64,000 bases of DNA from Neurospora intermedia (GCA_037102815.1 BTPP01000007.1:1550001-1614000), one strand, 5' to 3'; positions 20,242 through 31,419 are shown, counted from the stretch's first letter. Notes: generated by a model not told the origin, from the sequence alone. Numbers and translations: made by a program.

Positions 20242-22644
20242 ATGGTACACTTTCACCTGAATCCCAGCCTGTGGGCAGTTCTTCTAACATTCACATCCCT
20301 ACAACCATGTTCTGCCGACAAGCGCGTTGATCTCATTGTCCGGCCCGATGGCGGAAATGTTTCCTCGCCGATTATGTATGGACTCATGCACGAGGTACTT
20401 TTTACCCTCATTTGCCTCTTTACCAGGCGGGTGTAAAGAGAGTCTCGCTCACAAACACTACAGGACATCAACAACTCCGGCGATGGCGGCATTTACGCCG
20501 AGCTCATCCGCAACCGCGCTTTCCAGTCCGGTGATGAGTCCCGTTACCCAGTCACTCTCGACGGCTGGTCGGCCGTCAATGGTGCCAAACTCAGCCTGAA
20601 GAAGCTTTCTCAGCCGCTCTCTGCGGCTCTTCCTTACTCCATGAACGTAGCGGTTCCATCTTCTTCGAACAAGACGGTTGGCTTTGCCAATGCCGGGTAC
20701 TGGGGAATGGATGTCAAAGTCCAAAAGTACACTGGGTCGTTCTACGTCAAGGGCGATTACCAGGGGAAAACCTTCACAGCTTCGCTCCAGAGTGCTCTGA
20801 CTGGCGAAGTGTTTGGGACCACCAAGGTACCTGTCAAGAAGGCTGGCAATGATTGGGTAAAATATGACTTCAACTTGGTTCCTGAGAAGGCGGCACCAAA
20901 CAGCAACAACACGTTTGCAATTACTTTTGACGCTGCAGTAAGCTACCACGACATTATGATCGTGATACAAAGGGAGCAGTAGACGCTAACAAACACAATA
21001 CAGGGCGTTCGTGGTGGTTCACTAGACTTTAACCTTATCAGTTTGTTCCCGCCGACATACAATAACAGGCCAAATGGGCTGAGGATCGATATCATGGAGG
21101 CTTTGGCCGTACTCAAGCCGGTAAGGTGTTGGTCATATACCCACTTCTACCTCGAACATGATCTAACATCGGAGACAGAAATTCCTTCGCTTCCCTGGCG
21201 GTAACATGCTCGAAGGCAACACCCTCCCAACTTGGTGGAAGTGGAACGAAACGATCGGGGACCTCAAGAACCGTCCCGGCCGAGCTGGTGTCTGGGGATA
21301 CCCTCTGAGTGCTGGACTGGGTTTGGTTGAATACATGCAATGGTGCGAGGACCTCAACTTGGAGCCAAGTCAGTTTCTACCCTCCTCCATCCTCAAACCC
21401 TGCAAACCCTAACATTCTAGTCCAGTTCTCGCCGTTTGGAGTGGCCTTGCTCTCGACGGAGGCGAGCTCCCTGAATCTCGCATTGACGAGGCCGTCCAAA
21501 GCGCACTCGATGAGCTCGAATTCCTCACCGGTGACGCTTCCACCCACTGGGGTGGCATTCGTGCCTCCATTCTCGGCCACACGCGTCCCTGGAAGATCCG
21601 GTACGTGGAAATTGGCAACGAGGATTGGCTGGGTGGCGGCTCTACGGGCTTCGAGAATTACAAGAAGTATCGGTTCCCCGCCTTTTTCAAGGCATTTCAG
21701 GAAAAGTATCCAGAGATTCAGCTCATCGCCTCGCCGTCAGTCTTCGATGGCATGACTATTCCCAAGCCGGCTGGCGGAGATTATCACCCGTACTTGACAC
21801 CCGATAACATGGTGTTGAGTTTCAACAAGTTTGATAGTCTGACGAGGGATAACTTGACCTTGATTGGTATGTTCAATTACATCTCGGAACCCTAGGACAT
21901 TAGACGTTATACTGACTTTTTACCAGGCGAGGCAGCATCAACACACCCCAACGGCGGTATCGGCTGGGAAGGCAATCTTATGCCCTTCCCTTGGTGGGGA
22001 GGCAGTGTCGGCGAAGCCATCTTCCTGCTCGGACTGGAGCGCAATGGTGATAAGGTCATCGGCGCTACTTATGCTCCTGGTCTTCGCAACCTCAACCGCT
22101 GGCAGTGGGCCATGACGCAGATTCAGCATGCTGCTGATCCAGCCTTGACCACGCTGTCAACCAGCTACCATGTCTGGAAGGTATGTTCATTCCCTTTTTT
22201 TTTTTTTTTTTTTTCTCTCCTCCCATGAAGATAGATGACTGACAATGATTTTCAAATCAGCTGCTGGGCACCACTGCCATAACCAAGACGCTTCCCGTGA
22301 CCGCCACGACCGGTGGCATCGGACCGCTCTACTACGTCGCTGGAGAGACGGAAAGGGGAAGCAGCGTGTTCAAGGCCGCTGTCTACAACTCTACCGAGCC
22401 AGTTGCAGTCTCTGTCCAGTTCGCGGGACTTGGTGGAAAAGTAAAGCAGCCGCATAAGAAAACGGCGACCGCTACACTGACGGTCCTGACGGGTCCGACG
22501 AATCCGTACGAGTACAATGATCCGTGGAAGCATAACAACGTGGTGGAGGAGACCAAGACCAGGTTGAAGGCGAAGGAGGGAGGGACCTTTTCTTTCACTC
22601 TCCCACAACTGAGTGTTGCTGTTTTGGAGACGGATAGTGATTGA
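20242..22644 (+). CDS. gh51-1: GH51 alpha-L-arabinofuranosidase, seven exons, 670 aa
   Basis: Exons are 20242-20394, 20464-20937, 21004-21120, 21179-21368, 21426-21866, 21927-22180 and 22261-22644; together 671 codons with stop. The protein has a signal peptide (cut near Ala25) and releases arabinose from arabinan and arabinoxylan outside the cell. Seen motifs: [21 protein letters not shown] at the start of the catalytic module, the [12 protein letters not shown] block, and IGNED with the acid/base Glu at residue 377. The probable nucleophile is Glu460 in GEAAS, where plant relatives have SEYAV. Intron 4 has a TAG ten bases before the acceptor actually used (TCCAG), chosen because only it keeps the [12 protein letters not shown] frame. 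Intron 6 carries a 20-base T run. The AA9 LPMO gene follows 1.5 kb downstream in the same direction. The symbol follows Neurospora usage and is given on family grounds. Confidence 0.95.
22195..22214 (+). repeat. 20-base T run inside GH51 intron 6
   Basis: A homopolymer of T occupies much of the 80-nt intron 22181-22260, just upstream of the branch-point region. It may be length-variable between strains. Confidence 0.8.
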
Positions 22645-24173
22645 GACGGGTAGAGAGTGCAGTGGCATACGTCAGTTCGTGTACCGAAGAGAATGTACAA
22701 CACTACGGCTTGCGAAATACCGACGTACCCGACTTTTACACAACCGCTGCTCAGAAACCCCAGTAGAGGTAGGCGCTTCGGCCCGTGACAAACTCTTGAG
22801 AGAGCCTCATGCAGTCAGTCATTCGCAAAGGTACATTTTCATCTCCTAGGTAGTTCGGCACATGGATTCCAACATGGTCGGCTTCTGCATTCTTTTCTTT
22901 TTACCGCCCGCGTCCATCCAATCCGCATAACGGCATCCCCGTACGATAGGTTTGTTCCTGCCAAGAGTCAAGGGCAACGGAGGGGATCAGGGGGACGAAC
23001 GATTCCCGAAATGGACATGATGGAGTCGAGTGTTCCGAAGTTTCGTTTCACAAATGCTTACCCGCGTTCCAAATACTACGCTACCAAACATGTTTCATCC
23101 TCTTCGATGGATACTAAATTGTTTGCACTTTGTGGGTGTTTTGCAATTAGGGGATCTGGTGCACAGACCACAAAGCACATTCTAGCCACCACAGAGCGCC
23201 CAAGTGCACCAAAAAGAGTGGACGCACTTTGGGGTGGTATTTGCAATCTGGGGGTTTGCACTTTTAGGGGGTTGGTGATACTGTATCCCTGGCTAGGGAG
23301 GCGCCTAGCTCGGATCTCGACAACACCACCGCTCGGAACATCGAGCCGCATCTACAACTAACAATCTCGGTTGGATGCTTCCTCTTCCCTAGCTTCTGGC
23401 AACAAAGCTAGCTGTGATGTACCGCATCGTACATTTTCAACACGTCCGGCTCGGTATTGCAACACCTCGCAAGGCAAGGTCTGCGGGTGTCTTGCGATGC
23501 CACCTTTCCGGTCATGGCTACTCCTGACGAAGATGTTGACAGTTCCCTAGAATTATGGGAAGAATATCAATTGCCAAATAACATACCATTGTCAAGCGCC
23601 ATGGACGTTCACCCCCTTTCATGGAAGTTCGCTGAATGGTGTTTCTCACATGCTTCCGCCGAGTGTTACCTTACCCCTGTCGAACAGGCTTCGCTTCCAT
23701 GGCCATGGTCCGGACCGCTACCCTTGAATTTCCCTCCAGGCAGAGGAGAACACCGATCGGACCATGTCCCCCCACCCATCCCCCAAGGATTATCGACACG
23801 CCCCATGCGTATGCTACGATGAAAACAAGACGTCGGGTACGATCTCGCGAAGAAGACATGGACTTTATGCCGCCGGATGGAAGGCTAAGGTAGCATTTCA
23901 TGGATAAACACCACCGGGAGTCGGGAGGAGTCTTCGACTCTGAGATTGCAGGACTCGTAATCTGTAAGCGGTCTTGACGAGTACGGGCCTTTAGGGGGAT
24001 GGTTGATGGTGCGAGAGGTGAAAGAAGTAGACAATGTCTAAAGAATATAAAATCACATCTTCCCGCTCTTCTTCGTGGTGCTATTACTATCATCAGCATC
24101 AGTCGTTCCTTCTTCTACTCTCGTTCACTTCACAATCTTTACTCTCGTTCCACCACACTCTTTGCTATCCACC
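22645..24173. other. spacer between GH51 and AA9 genes
   Basis: It contains the LPMO promoter at its right end (TATA at 24046-24052). At 23125-23155 and 23224-23254 there are two diverged direct copies of a G/T-rich unit starting GCACTTTG. An open frame at 23457-23822 is noted but not accepted as a gene. No other feature is recognised. Confidence 0.5.
24046..24052 (+). promoter_or_regulatory. TATA box of the AA9 gene
   Basis: TATAAAA lies 128 bp before the ATG at 24174 and is followed by a C/T-rich leader with repeated CTCGTTC motifs, typical of strongly expressed secreted enzymes in Neurospora. Confidence 0.55.
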
Positions 24174-25256
24174 ATGAAGTTCAGCAGCGCTCTCGCTTTC
24201 CTGGCTGCGGCCGGAGCCCAGGCTCACTGTGAGTTCCCTTCTACCTACCACTGGAGCTTGGTATCCAGATTGTCAACCTTTTCTTTACTAACACCTCCTG
24301 CCAGACACTTTCCCCAAGGGTTACTCCACCGGCGCCGTCTCCGGAGAATATGAACACATCCGCATGACCGAGAACCATTACAACCGCGGCCCCGTTGCCG
24401 ACGTCACCTCGGAATCCATGACCTGCTACGAGCTCAACCCCGGCACTGGCGCCCCCAAGACTTTGTCCGTCGCGGCCGGATCCAACTACACGTTTGTCGT
24501 CGGCGACAACATCGGCCATCCCGGCCCCTTGCACTTCTACATGGCCAAGGTCCCCGAGGGCAAGACGGCTGCCACTTTTGACGGCAAGGGCGCCGTTTGG
24601 TTCAAGATTTACCAGGATGGACCCATGGGACTGGGAACCGGTCAGCTCACGTGGCCTAGTGCTGGTATGTCTTGACTTTTTCCATCTCTCTCCCTCCCCT
24701 CATCCCATCCCGAAGGGCCCCTGACCTACATATGTATCCATGATGCTAACCGGAACCCCCTCCTTCTCACATAGGCGCCACCGAGGTCTCCGTCAAGCTC
24801 CCCTCCTGCCTCGAGTCAGGCGAGTACCTCCTCCGTGTGGAGCACATCGGTCTGCACAGCGCCGGTTCCGTCGGCGGCGCGCAGCTGTACATTGCGTGCG
24901 CGCAGCTCAACGTGACGGGCGGCACCGGCACCATCAACACCAGCGGCAAGCTGGTTTCCTTCCCCGGCGCGTACAAGGCCACCGACCCCGGCCTCTTGTT
25001 CAACCTCTACTACCCTGCTCCTACCAGCTACACCAACCCTGGTCCCGCTGTTGCCACTTGCGATGGTGGTGCCTCGGCCCCGGCTGCTCCTGCTGCTCCT
25101 GCTGCTCCGTCCTCCGCCGCCCCTAGTGCTCCTGCTGCCTCTGCCCCTAGTGCGACGGTCCCTGCTGCCCCTGTGAGCGCCACCAGCGCTGCTGCTGTGG
25201 GCAAGGCGAGCTCTACTCCAAAGAAGGGCTGCAAGCGCGCCGCTCGTAAGCACTAA
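24174..25256 (+). CDS. AA9 lytic polysaccharide monooxygenase, three exons, 298 aa
   Basis: Exons are 24174-24228, 24305-24664 and 24775-25256. The signal peptide (residues 1-17, ending AQA) leaves His18 as the mature N-terminus, the first ligand of the copper histidine brace. The second His is His90 in NIGHPGPLHFYM. Gln175 and the axial Tyr177 stand in GGAQLYIACAQL. The enzyme cleaves cellulose or hemicellulose chains oxidatively with electrons from partners such as cellobiose dehydrogenase. The first intron falls one base after the His18 codon, so signal peptide plus His is encoded on its own small exon. The catalytic module ends near residue 235. There is no CBM1; instead an Ala/Ser/Pro-rich tail (repeats of APAAP) ends in a basic stretch, KKGCKRAARKH. 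The neighbour is the GH51 arabinofuranosidase, so both would act on plant cell walls. Confidence 0.95.
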
Positions 25257-26321
25257 GTAGCTGAAAGGCGGAGAAGAGAGTGAGAGAGGTTGAGTTGCCT
25301 TGGTTAAAGATTTGGTGGGCGATGATGTTTTTGTTGAAGGACGGGGGAGAGCTGTTGATCAGTGATGGGGGTGTTCTTTTCTCTTCTCTGGTAGATATTG
25401 TTTATTATTGATCGACCTTGCATTGGGAGCCATTGTTGCTCTGTCTGTACATAGCGAAACATAGCATATAGAGTCAAATTTTTTGGTCGACTTCTTTTTC
25501 TTTTTTTTGCAACCCCCCAGACTTAGATATTCACTATGCTTGTCATGTCTCATTGTAATCTGTTGTATACATGATGCCTCTTTCATAAGACTTCTGTCCC
25601 TTTCGTCATCATCCTATGATCTAGAAAAGTCAGCTAAGTCTCCAAGTAAATTGTGCCCTGGTCCGGCCATTTCGTCTTTTGAAGCTTTCTCTGCAACATG
25701 TTGTCTGCTCTTTTCAACTCCCACCTAGGTGATGACCAGAGCCTGGGAGATGATACGATTGGGTTTTTGAAGTGACGACTGATGGGTTGAGGATTGAAGC
25801 TTCTCCTATCAAGATTCAGCGCAATCGATCGTCTAGGAGAGGTGTTGATTGAGGAAGTGACGAAGTGAGGAAGTGATGACAAGAAGCTGAGGTGGCCCGG
25901 CCCGGGCCGTGCTCCCCTAAAGGGGAAATATTCAGTTAGGTAGGCACTGTACCTCCAGTCTACCGTAGTCTAGACCTAGCAGCGTGGGTGCGTTTGCAGG
26001 TACCCTACGCTACCCCACAAGGGTCTTTCCACTAGACAACGCTAAGACCCCGCTGTGAATGGCGCTAGGCGCAAACAGTAAGGAAACACATGCTTTTCAT
26101 TGTTACCTTGGAAACGGAATGATGAAGCCTTTGTTGATATTTGCATCAAAGACCCAACAGCTTCCACTTTCTCTCTCTACAGCTCCTATACTACGGAGCC
26201 AATTCTCTTCTCTGTCTTCAGTATAGCATTTCTCATCGACCTGATGTCATAGATCTCCTGCTATCAGACGATACATTCCACTCCGTTTTCGAAATCCATC
26301 CCAGATCGCCCCGCGCACACC
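25257..26321. other. spacer between AA9 gene and Pol-derived gene
   Basis: It holds the 3' UTR of the LPMO gene and the promoter of the next gene. Near 25900 there is a small GC palindrome (GGCCCGGCCCGGGCC). No coding frame is convincing. Confidence 0.5.
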
Positions 26322-27814
26322 ATGGGCCACGATATATCAAAACCTACGGGCGAGCCAGTCTCGTTCCACCACTCTGATTCCCCTATGGCTGCCGCGGGTA
26401 TGTCGAACTTCGCCGTTCGGAAGCAAAGTTCAAGGAAACCTCGAAATCAGAGGCAAAGGAAAATCAGAAACCGACGCGCCCAAAAAGATGAAGGCCCTAC
26501 GAACCTCGGCGCACGTACACACCCCTCCATACCTATGCTCTGTCCAGACTGGGTGTGGTCGACCATGTCCAACGTGAGGTATGTGCATTGGCTCTCCTGG
26601 ACCTCAGTCATATCTCACCCGATTCCACCGCACGCAACTAACCTTTTCTCTTCTCGCCCAACAGCGTAGCCAAAGACCGCGAATGGTTCACCACCTACAC
26701 CCCCTTCAAATCTACCGTCTGCATCAGCGGTCAAAACCTCGCCGTCCGCGGCATCGGTACCGTCAACCTCAACGTCAAACGCCACCCAGCGCGCACCGGC
26801 CGGCGAAATCAGAGCATCCTCCCTCTCAGAACAGTCCTCCACGTGCCCGACGCGACCTGCAATATCCTCGCCAAGATCCCAAACATCGATGGACAGTCGT
26901 GCTCCGTGTACATCTTTCCAGCCCGGGGCGAAAGTAGGAGCTACTCGGTCATGGACGGTGAAGAGGTAGAAGGCCGCCACCACCACCACACGGGGCAGCA
27001 GCAGACGCAGCAAAAGGAACTGATGAAGGGCTGCATCAAAGACCACCAGGGCAAAATGGTTGCCTACTTTGATTCAGACCACGTATTGTTTGCGCTGAAA
27101 CTGAGCGGGCCGCCGATCGGACCGATAACGCGGGAGTCGGTTCTCAAAGCGTGGCCTGAGAGTTTACCCTTCAGCATCTTTGCGCAATGGACCGCTGACG
27201 AGCTGGACAAGTGGAGTTTAAAGCGGGAGATGCAAAGCTTGCTCGCGGATAGAGATGTGGATAAAGACAGCGAAGACGATGCCAGCAGCGCGACGCTCGA
27301 CACCGGCAATGATGATGAGGCCGATCCGGACTTTGTTTTGGGCAACAACAACAACAACAACAACACTGTCGATCCTGGCTCTGATATGAGACGAAAGCAA
27401 CACCCGGGCGACGAGCGATATACCCAGGAGGAGAAGCAATTTCTCAAGAGAAACTGGAAAACGGAGTGGAAATTCCTGACCTTATACGGGCTCAACATGA
27501 ATGACGACAAGGCAAGGGACTTGGGAAGAGACATTCTGAGAACCATGATGGAAAGGGACAAAGATGAAAAAATGAGCGCCAACAGGCGGGCGGGACGACG
27601 CGGGGCCTCGAGACCCCGGAGACGAAACAGCAAGGTTACTATCAAGCGCAGCGGACCAGGAAGAGCACAAAGAGCAAATAACATAAAGAGCGAGCCACAA
27701 CAACAGAATAGGTTTTTGACAGCGAGACTGGGCAATTATCGGGTTACACGGGCGCCACAACGCAGGCTGGGCGGCGGCCCCAGATTGACTGTTATCAAGG
27801 AGGAAAGTCCGTGA
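26322..27814 (+). CDS. protein with captured copia-type Pol beta-barrel domain, two exons, 468 aa
   Basis: The exons are 26322-26578 and 26665-27814; the intron starts GTATGT and ends ACAG and splits the Ser86 codon. Residues about 30-60 are a very basic stretch (RKPRNQRQRKIRNRRAQK). Residues about 74-175 match the beta-barrel domain found before the integrase in Ty1/copia polyproteins (TNT 1-94 type). Visible blocks are WVWSTMSNVSVAKDREWF, TYTPFKSTVCISGQNLAVRG, IGTVNLNV and LRTVLHVPDATCNILA. In active elements the first block has W.(L/I)DSGAS with a catalytic Asp; here it reads WVWSTMSN, so the Asp is gone. No integrase, reverse transcriptase, RNase H or LTR follows, and the frame is intact with a spliceosomal intron, so this is a host gene. 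The C-terminal half is charged, with a poly-Asn run (27346-27365) and a basic tail. Its function is unknown. Confidence 0.85.
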
Positions 27815-29535
27815 TACAAGCAAGCGAGGCTACACGGATTAGGATTGTATTGCATTTTGAACACTGGAAGGAGTATAACGGACGGATTGGTTAGGCGTTC
27901 ATGGTCGCGGTTAGAGTGAGTTGGACTACCTTTGTAAAATAAAGTTTCCTGGGTTCGTTATCACTTTGGATCGGATCGGATGGATGGATGGCTTCGGGTT
28001 ACCATTTTTGGGGGCATGAATACCTACCCATTGTGAAATGGACACAGGTACCGTACGTATAGCATGACATTTCCTTTTTGTTTTACCTCTTCCAACTTTG
28101 TCAAGTCATCGCTTGCTGAAATGGGTGTAACTATCCTAGGTACCTAGACATGGTGGGAGATTGGGCAAATATTCAAGACTGACGAGTCCATCAGTACCTA
28201 CCTAGAGGTATCTAGGTAGGCACCCATGAGCCAGCCACACGCACGCGCGCTTGAGGTATCCAACCACTCACTACTACCGCTACGAGTGGCTTGTACTGTA
28301 CAATATCGCGTGGGTGTCTGTCTCATGGCGATAGCGGTACCACACGCATCCTCGGAACAAACTCAACCAATCCTAAAGCTGTGCGGCTCAAGTATATATA
28401 TCCGATATCTGTACGTCCTGTCCCCTTTCCTTCGGGGTAACACGACGTCATCGCAGCCTTGTCATCGACAACATCGTGAGAAACAGCGGCGTTTCGTTCA
28501 CCATTCTGGCGTTGTTGCTGATGAACGGTTTCTAAACAAACATATTAGTCGACTGAGCATTTTCATCAACTCGGAAGTTACCTAAGCGCCTGATATTCGA
28601 GGAAAGGAAGATATTGACACATTTATGATACCTTTTAGAATTTCAGCAACCGAGGATTCATCTCGTGCGACATAGCCATCTCTGATTGAACCTTTTGACA
28701 CAAGCAGCCACGATGGTATAGAACAGCTACAGCGCCCTATAGTTATGGTTTTGGATATCCAAGCAATCCCGCTTCACTGAGTCTACCTAAGGTCGGCGGC
28801 CATCAGGTTCTGCGAAACATGCTTCCTCAGGTTCAGTGGCGAAGTGAAGGATCAATGTCAGCCACTTCACTTGCACACATGTAACTTGGTGCCGCAGAAC
28901 CTTGATCTCGCAGACCGCAGGATAGTGCAGGAGGACATATACCGGACATCTCACCTCTGCTTCGGAGTCGGTTACCGTTGCCGCAGTGCCCTTCCCCTCG
29001 AAACATATGTGGCCTTTCTAGGGTTCTCCACATCAACCTTCTACTCCTTGTCTCCTCTCGAAACCATCCAGCGAGATCAGATCGAAGGGCTCTTCACCAG
29101 AACTGCCATTCACCAGGACCTGGAAATATCGAACATCGTCAAGTAACAGGTTCGGTTAAACCTCAAGGTTGATATATCAGCTGTCAGTCACATCTACCGC
29201 CAGCTGTCTCCCATACAATTCGACGTCGTCTCAACAAATCGTGCCCTTTGCCATTCACTCGTGGTAAGCTGATCTGAACCTTCGGCCAACCGACAACCTG
29301 AAATAAAGGGTCAGCCGACTTCGGACGCTGTCAAGTCCATCACAAGCACCCTTTGGCCTATACCTTTTACACCATATCCAGGCTTCTTCCGCTTGTTCTC
29401 TTGATCAAAGGCGCAGCCATCCAAAGACTCGATACGACTCTATCCCTTCACCTCAAGCATTACTTCGTCCGGAGCCCTCGGGCAATTTTGTCGCTCGCTT
29501 CTTTGACCTATCGTCCGATAATCGGTTATACCATC
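27815..29535. other. spacer between the Pol-derived gene and the F-box gene
   Basis: It contains a perfect 10-bp inverted repeat, CCTACCTAGA, with a 4-base loop at 28197-28220, and another TACCTAGG-type palindrome at 28135-28146. The open frame upstream of the F-box start (29353-29535) reads like leader. Nothing else is recognised. Confidence 0.5.
28197..28220. repeat. perfect 10-bp inverted repeat of TACCTAGG type
   Basis: CCTACCTAGA at 28197-28206 and its reverse complement at 28211-28220 are separated by GGTA. Similar TACCTACC/TAGGTAGG tracts recur in other spacers of this window. Confidence 0.7.
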
Positions 29536-31419
29536 ATGTCGCTCTCTGAAACTATGTTCGTCAATAGCAGCGATGGCACTTTTGTGGCCAGCATCGCCAT
29601 CAACAACAGCGCCGACAACACTCCTGCCCTCAGCCGTCCCATCGACAACAGCGTCGATAACAGCGCCGGAAACCGTATTACGTCCAGCAGCCCCATCATT
29701 GCACCTCGACTACCCGTCGAACTCCTCATGTGCATCTGCGACTTTCTTCCCAACCGCAGAGATATCGTCAACTTGTCAGCCACGTGCCAAGAACTCCGCG
29801 GTGAGCTGTACTACACGCTGGTCCACCGGGATCTTCGCTCCGGCCGCCTTATCACCCTGAAATATGGCCTCCGAACCCGCAACATAAGAGTCATTAAGCC
29901 GTTTCTAAACCGCTATCGGCATCTGATCACGCGTCTCACGGTGACTCCCAAAAAGAAAGAGGTGACGCCGAACAAAAAGGCCATCACCGGCGAGGTTCCT
30001 GCCAGGGAGGTCGTTCCCGAAAGGGTCAACGGCCCACAAAATGACACTGACAAAGCCGGCATCATCAACCAAGCCGTTCTCCCATTTCGCACAAGAGCAC
30101 CATCTCCATCCAGAACCATCATTTCCTTCCGCGATGAGTACCTCCCCTCCCTCCGGCTCATCCGTCCCCTCCTCACCTCCGCCCTCGAGGAAGCCCTTCT
30201 CGCCCACGACTTGACCTTTGCCGAAGAACTTCTCTGGCACGGCAGCAAGGATCTAATTCCCAGCCTCACGCCCGTTCTTGAATCCGTGCTCTGGGCGGCC
30301 TTTAATCCCAAGACCAGTCGTTGTACCGGTGAAGCTCTTGACCATCGCCCAGACCACATGTTTGCAGACCCAGGTCCAATTAGCCCTATTGTATGGACCT
30401 GGAATACCTGTCCTGTGGCTGTTGTCAAGCTGTTGATGAAGTTCGGAGCGAAGGGAAATCGTGCCGGTGTTTGGGTGGAGGGCATGGAGACTCGGACGAT
30501 GGGGTGGAGGGAGTGGTTTAGCAGGAATGGTGGGAATGGTGGGAGTATCATCAACAACGACCCTTCCTTAAACTCTCCATCCAAGGAGGACGAGACTCCC
30601 GAACCTATTGACGTCTACGATGGCTACTTCCACCCCCGAACGCAAACTCATGCCGCTGCTCACGTTCACCAGCCGGCCATGCCGCCTGACCGGTTGTGGA
30701 CAGGCTTGGAGCTGGTTGCGTACCTTTATCAAGAAACGTGTGAGCGCGCCGCGGCGGCACAAGCTGCTGATGTTGATGTTGCTGTTGCTGCTCCTGCTAC
30801 TGCTACTGCCGGTTCTGCTGACTCTGATGCTGATGTGGGTCCTGCTGCTGCTTCTGCGGGTGCTGCTCCGGTGGCTGAGAATAGGGGCATAAAACGCAAC
30901 TTTTCTGGTAGTTTTCGCAACCCAAGTTCGGGTTCGGAGCCTAGCCCTGGCGCTGGCAAAGAACATGGCTTCTTCCCGGTAACATGCGAAAGTCACGTCG
31001 AGAAAGGAGAAGGCGGCTGCTTTAAGCAGCTTGTCGAAGTCTTGAGCGATAGCGTCGCTCACGATGAGATTCTCCAAGTTACCAGCTCGAGCAGCAACGG
31101 GCATGCACGCGTACCCAAAGCTCCCCATCTAGAACACGATCTCGAAAACATGCTCAAAAGAGCCGAAATCACCGTCCCGTTCGTTAAGATGCTTATCAAC
31201 GAGCAAGCAGGGAAGCTTTTTCAGGAGATCTTTGAGGAAGCTGAGAAGAGAATAGTTGAACGGCTCGATGGGTTGATGGAGAGGAGAACGAGGCTCGAGA
31301 AGAATAAGAAAATGAAGACGGAGAGCATGACGGAGATCCAACTTGGGGGTGGAGAAGAGGATGAAGACTTTTGGCTGGAAGAGCAGGGGTCGGATCTTGA
31401 TGAGGATGACGAGGAATGA
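29536..31419 (+). CDS. F-box protein, 627 aa
   Basis: The chosen ATG at 29536 gives 627 residues without introns; an upstream in-frame ATG at 29353 would add 61 residues of leader-like sequence. An F-box lies at about residues 57-100 (PRLPVELLMCICDFLPNRRDIVNLSATC followed by the usual Leu-rich helices). The F-box binds Skp1, so the protein should be a substrate receptor of an SCF ubiquitin ligase. Residues about 200-310 contain helical pairs resembling degenerate ankyrin repeats (EEALLAHDLTFAEELLWHG and CPVAVVKLLMKFGAKGN), the likely substrate-binding part. A low-complexity Ala/Asp/Val tract follows at about residues 405-450. The C-terminus is an acidic coiled-coil-like region (EEAEKRIVERLDGLMERRTRLEKNKK) ending in Asp/Glu. 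The substrate cannot be told. Confidence 0.85.
   Translation: MSLSETMFVNSSDGTFVASIAINNSADNTPALSRPIDNSVDNSAGNRITSSSPIIAPRLPVELLMCICDFLPNRRDIVNLSATCQELRGELYYTLVHRDLRSGRLITLKYGLRTRNIRVIKPFLNRYRHLITRLTVTPKKKEVTPNKKAITGEVPAREVVPERVNGPQNDTDKAGIINQAVLPFRTRAPSPSRTIISFRDEYLPSLRLIRPLLTSALEEALLAHDLTFAEELLWHGSKDLIPSLTPVLESVLWAAFNPKTSRCTGEALDHRPDHMFADPGPISPIVWTWNTCPVAVVKLLMKFGAKGNRAGVWVEGMETRTMGWREWFSRNGGNGGSIINNDPSLNSPSKEDETPEPIDVYDGYFHPRTQTHAAAHVHQPAMPPDRLWTGLELVAYLYQETCERAAAAQAADVDVAVAAPATATAGSADSDADVGPAAASAGAAPVAENRGIKRNFSGSFRNPSSGSEPSPGAGKEHGFFPVTCESHVEKGEGGCFKQLVEVLSDSVAHDEILQVTSSSSNGHARVPKAPHLEHDLENMLKRAEITVPFVKMLINEQAGKLFQEIFEEAEKRIVERLDGLMERRTRLEKNKKMKTESMTEIQLGGGEEDEDFWLEEQGSDLDEDDEE

Noticed and set aside
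21369-21418. Earlier acceptor (CTAG at about 21420) for GH51 intron 4
   Set aside because: It puts the next exon out of the conserved frame; the acceptor at 21425 gives [12 protein letters not shown].
23457-23822. 121-residue open frame between GH51 and AA9 genes
   Set aside because: Part of it (from 23514) has a protein-like composition, but there is no family match, no clear promoter and it ends in low-quality sequence. RNA evidence would be needed.
29353-29535. N-terminal extension of the F-box protein to an upstream ATG
   Set aside because: The 61 residues resemble translated leader and end directly at an ATG in better context with the conserved protein behind it.
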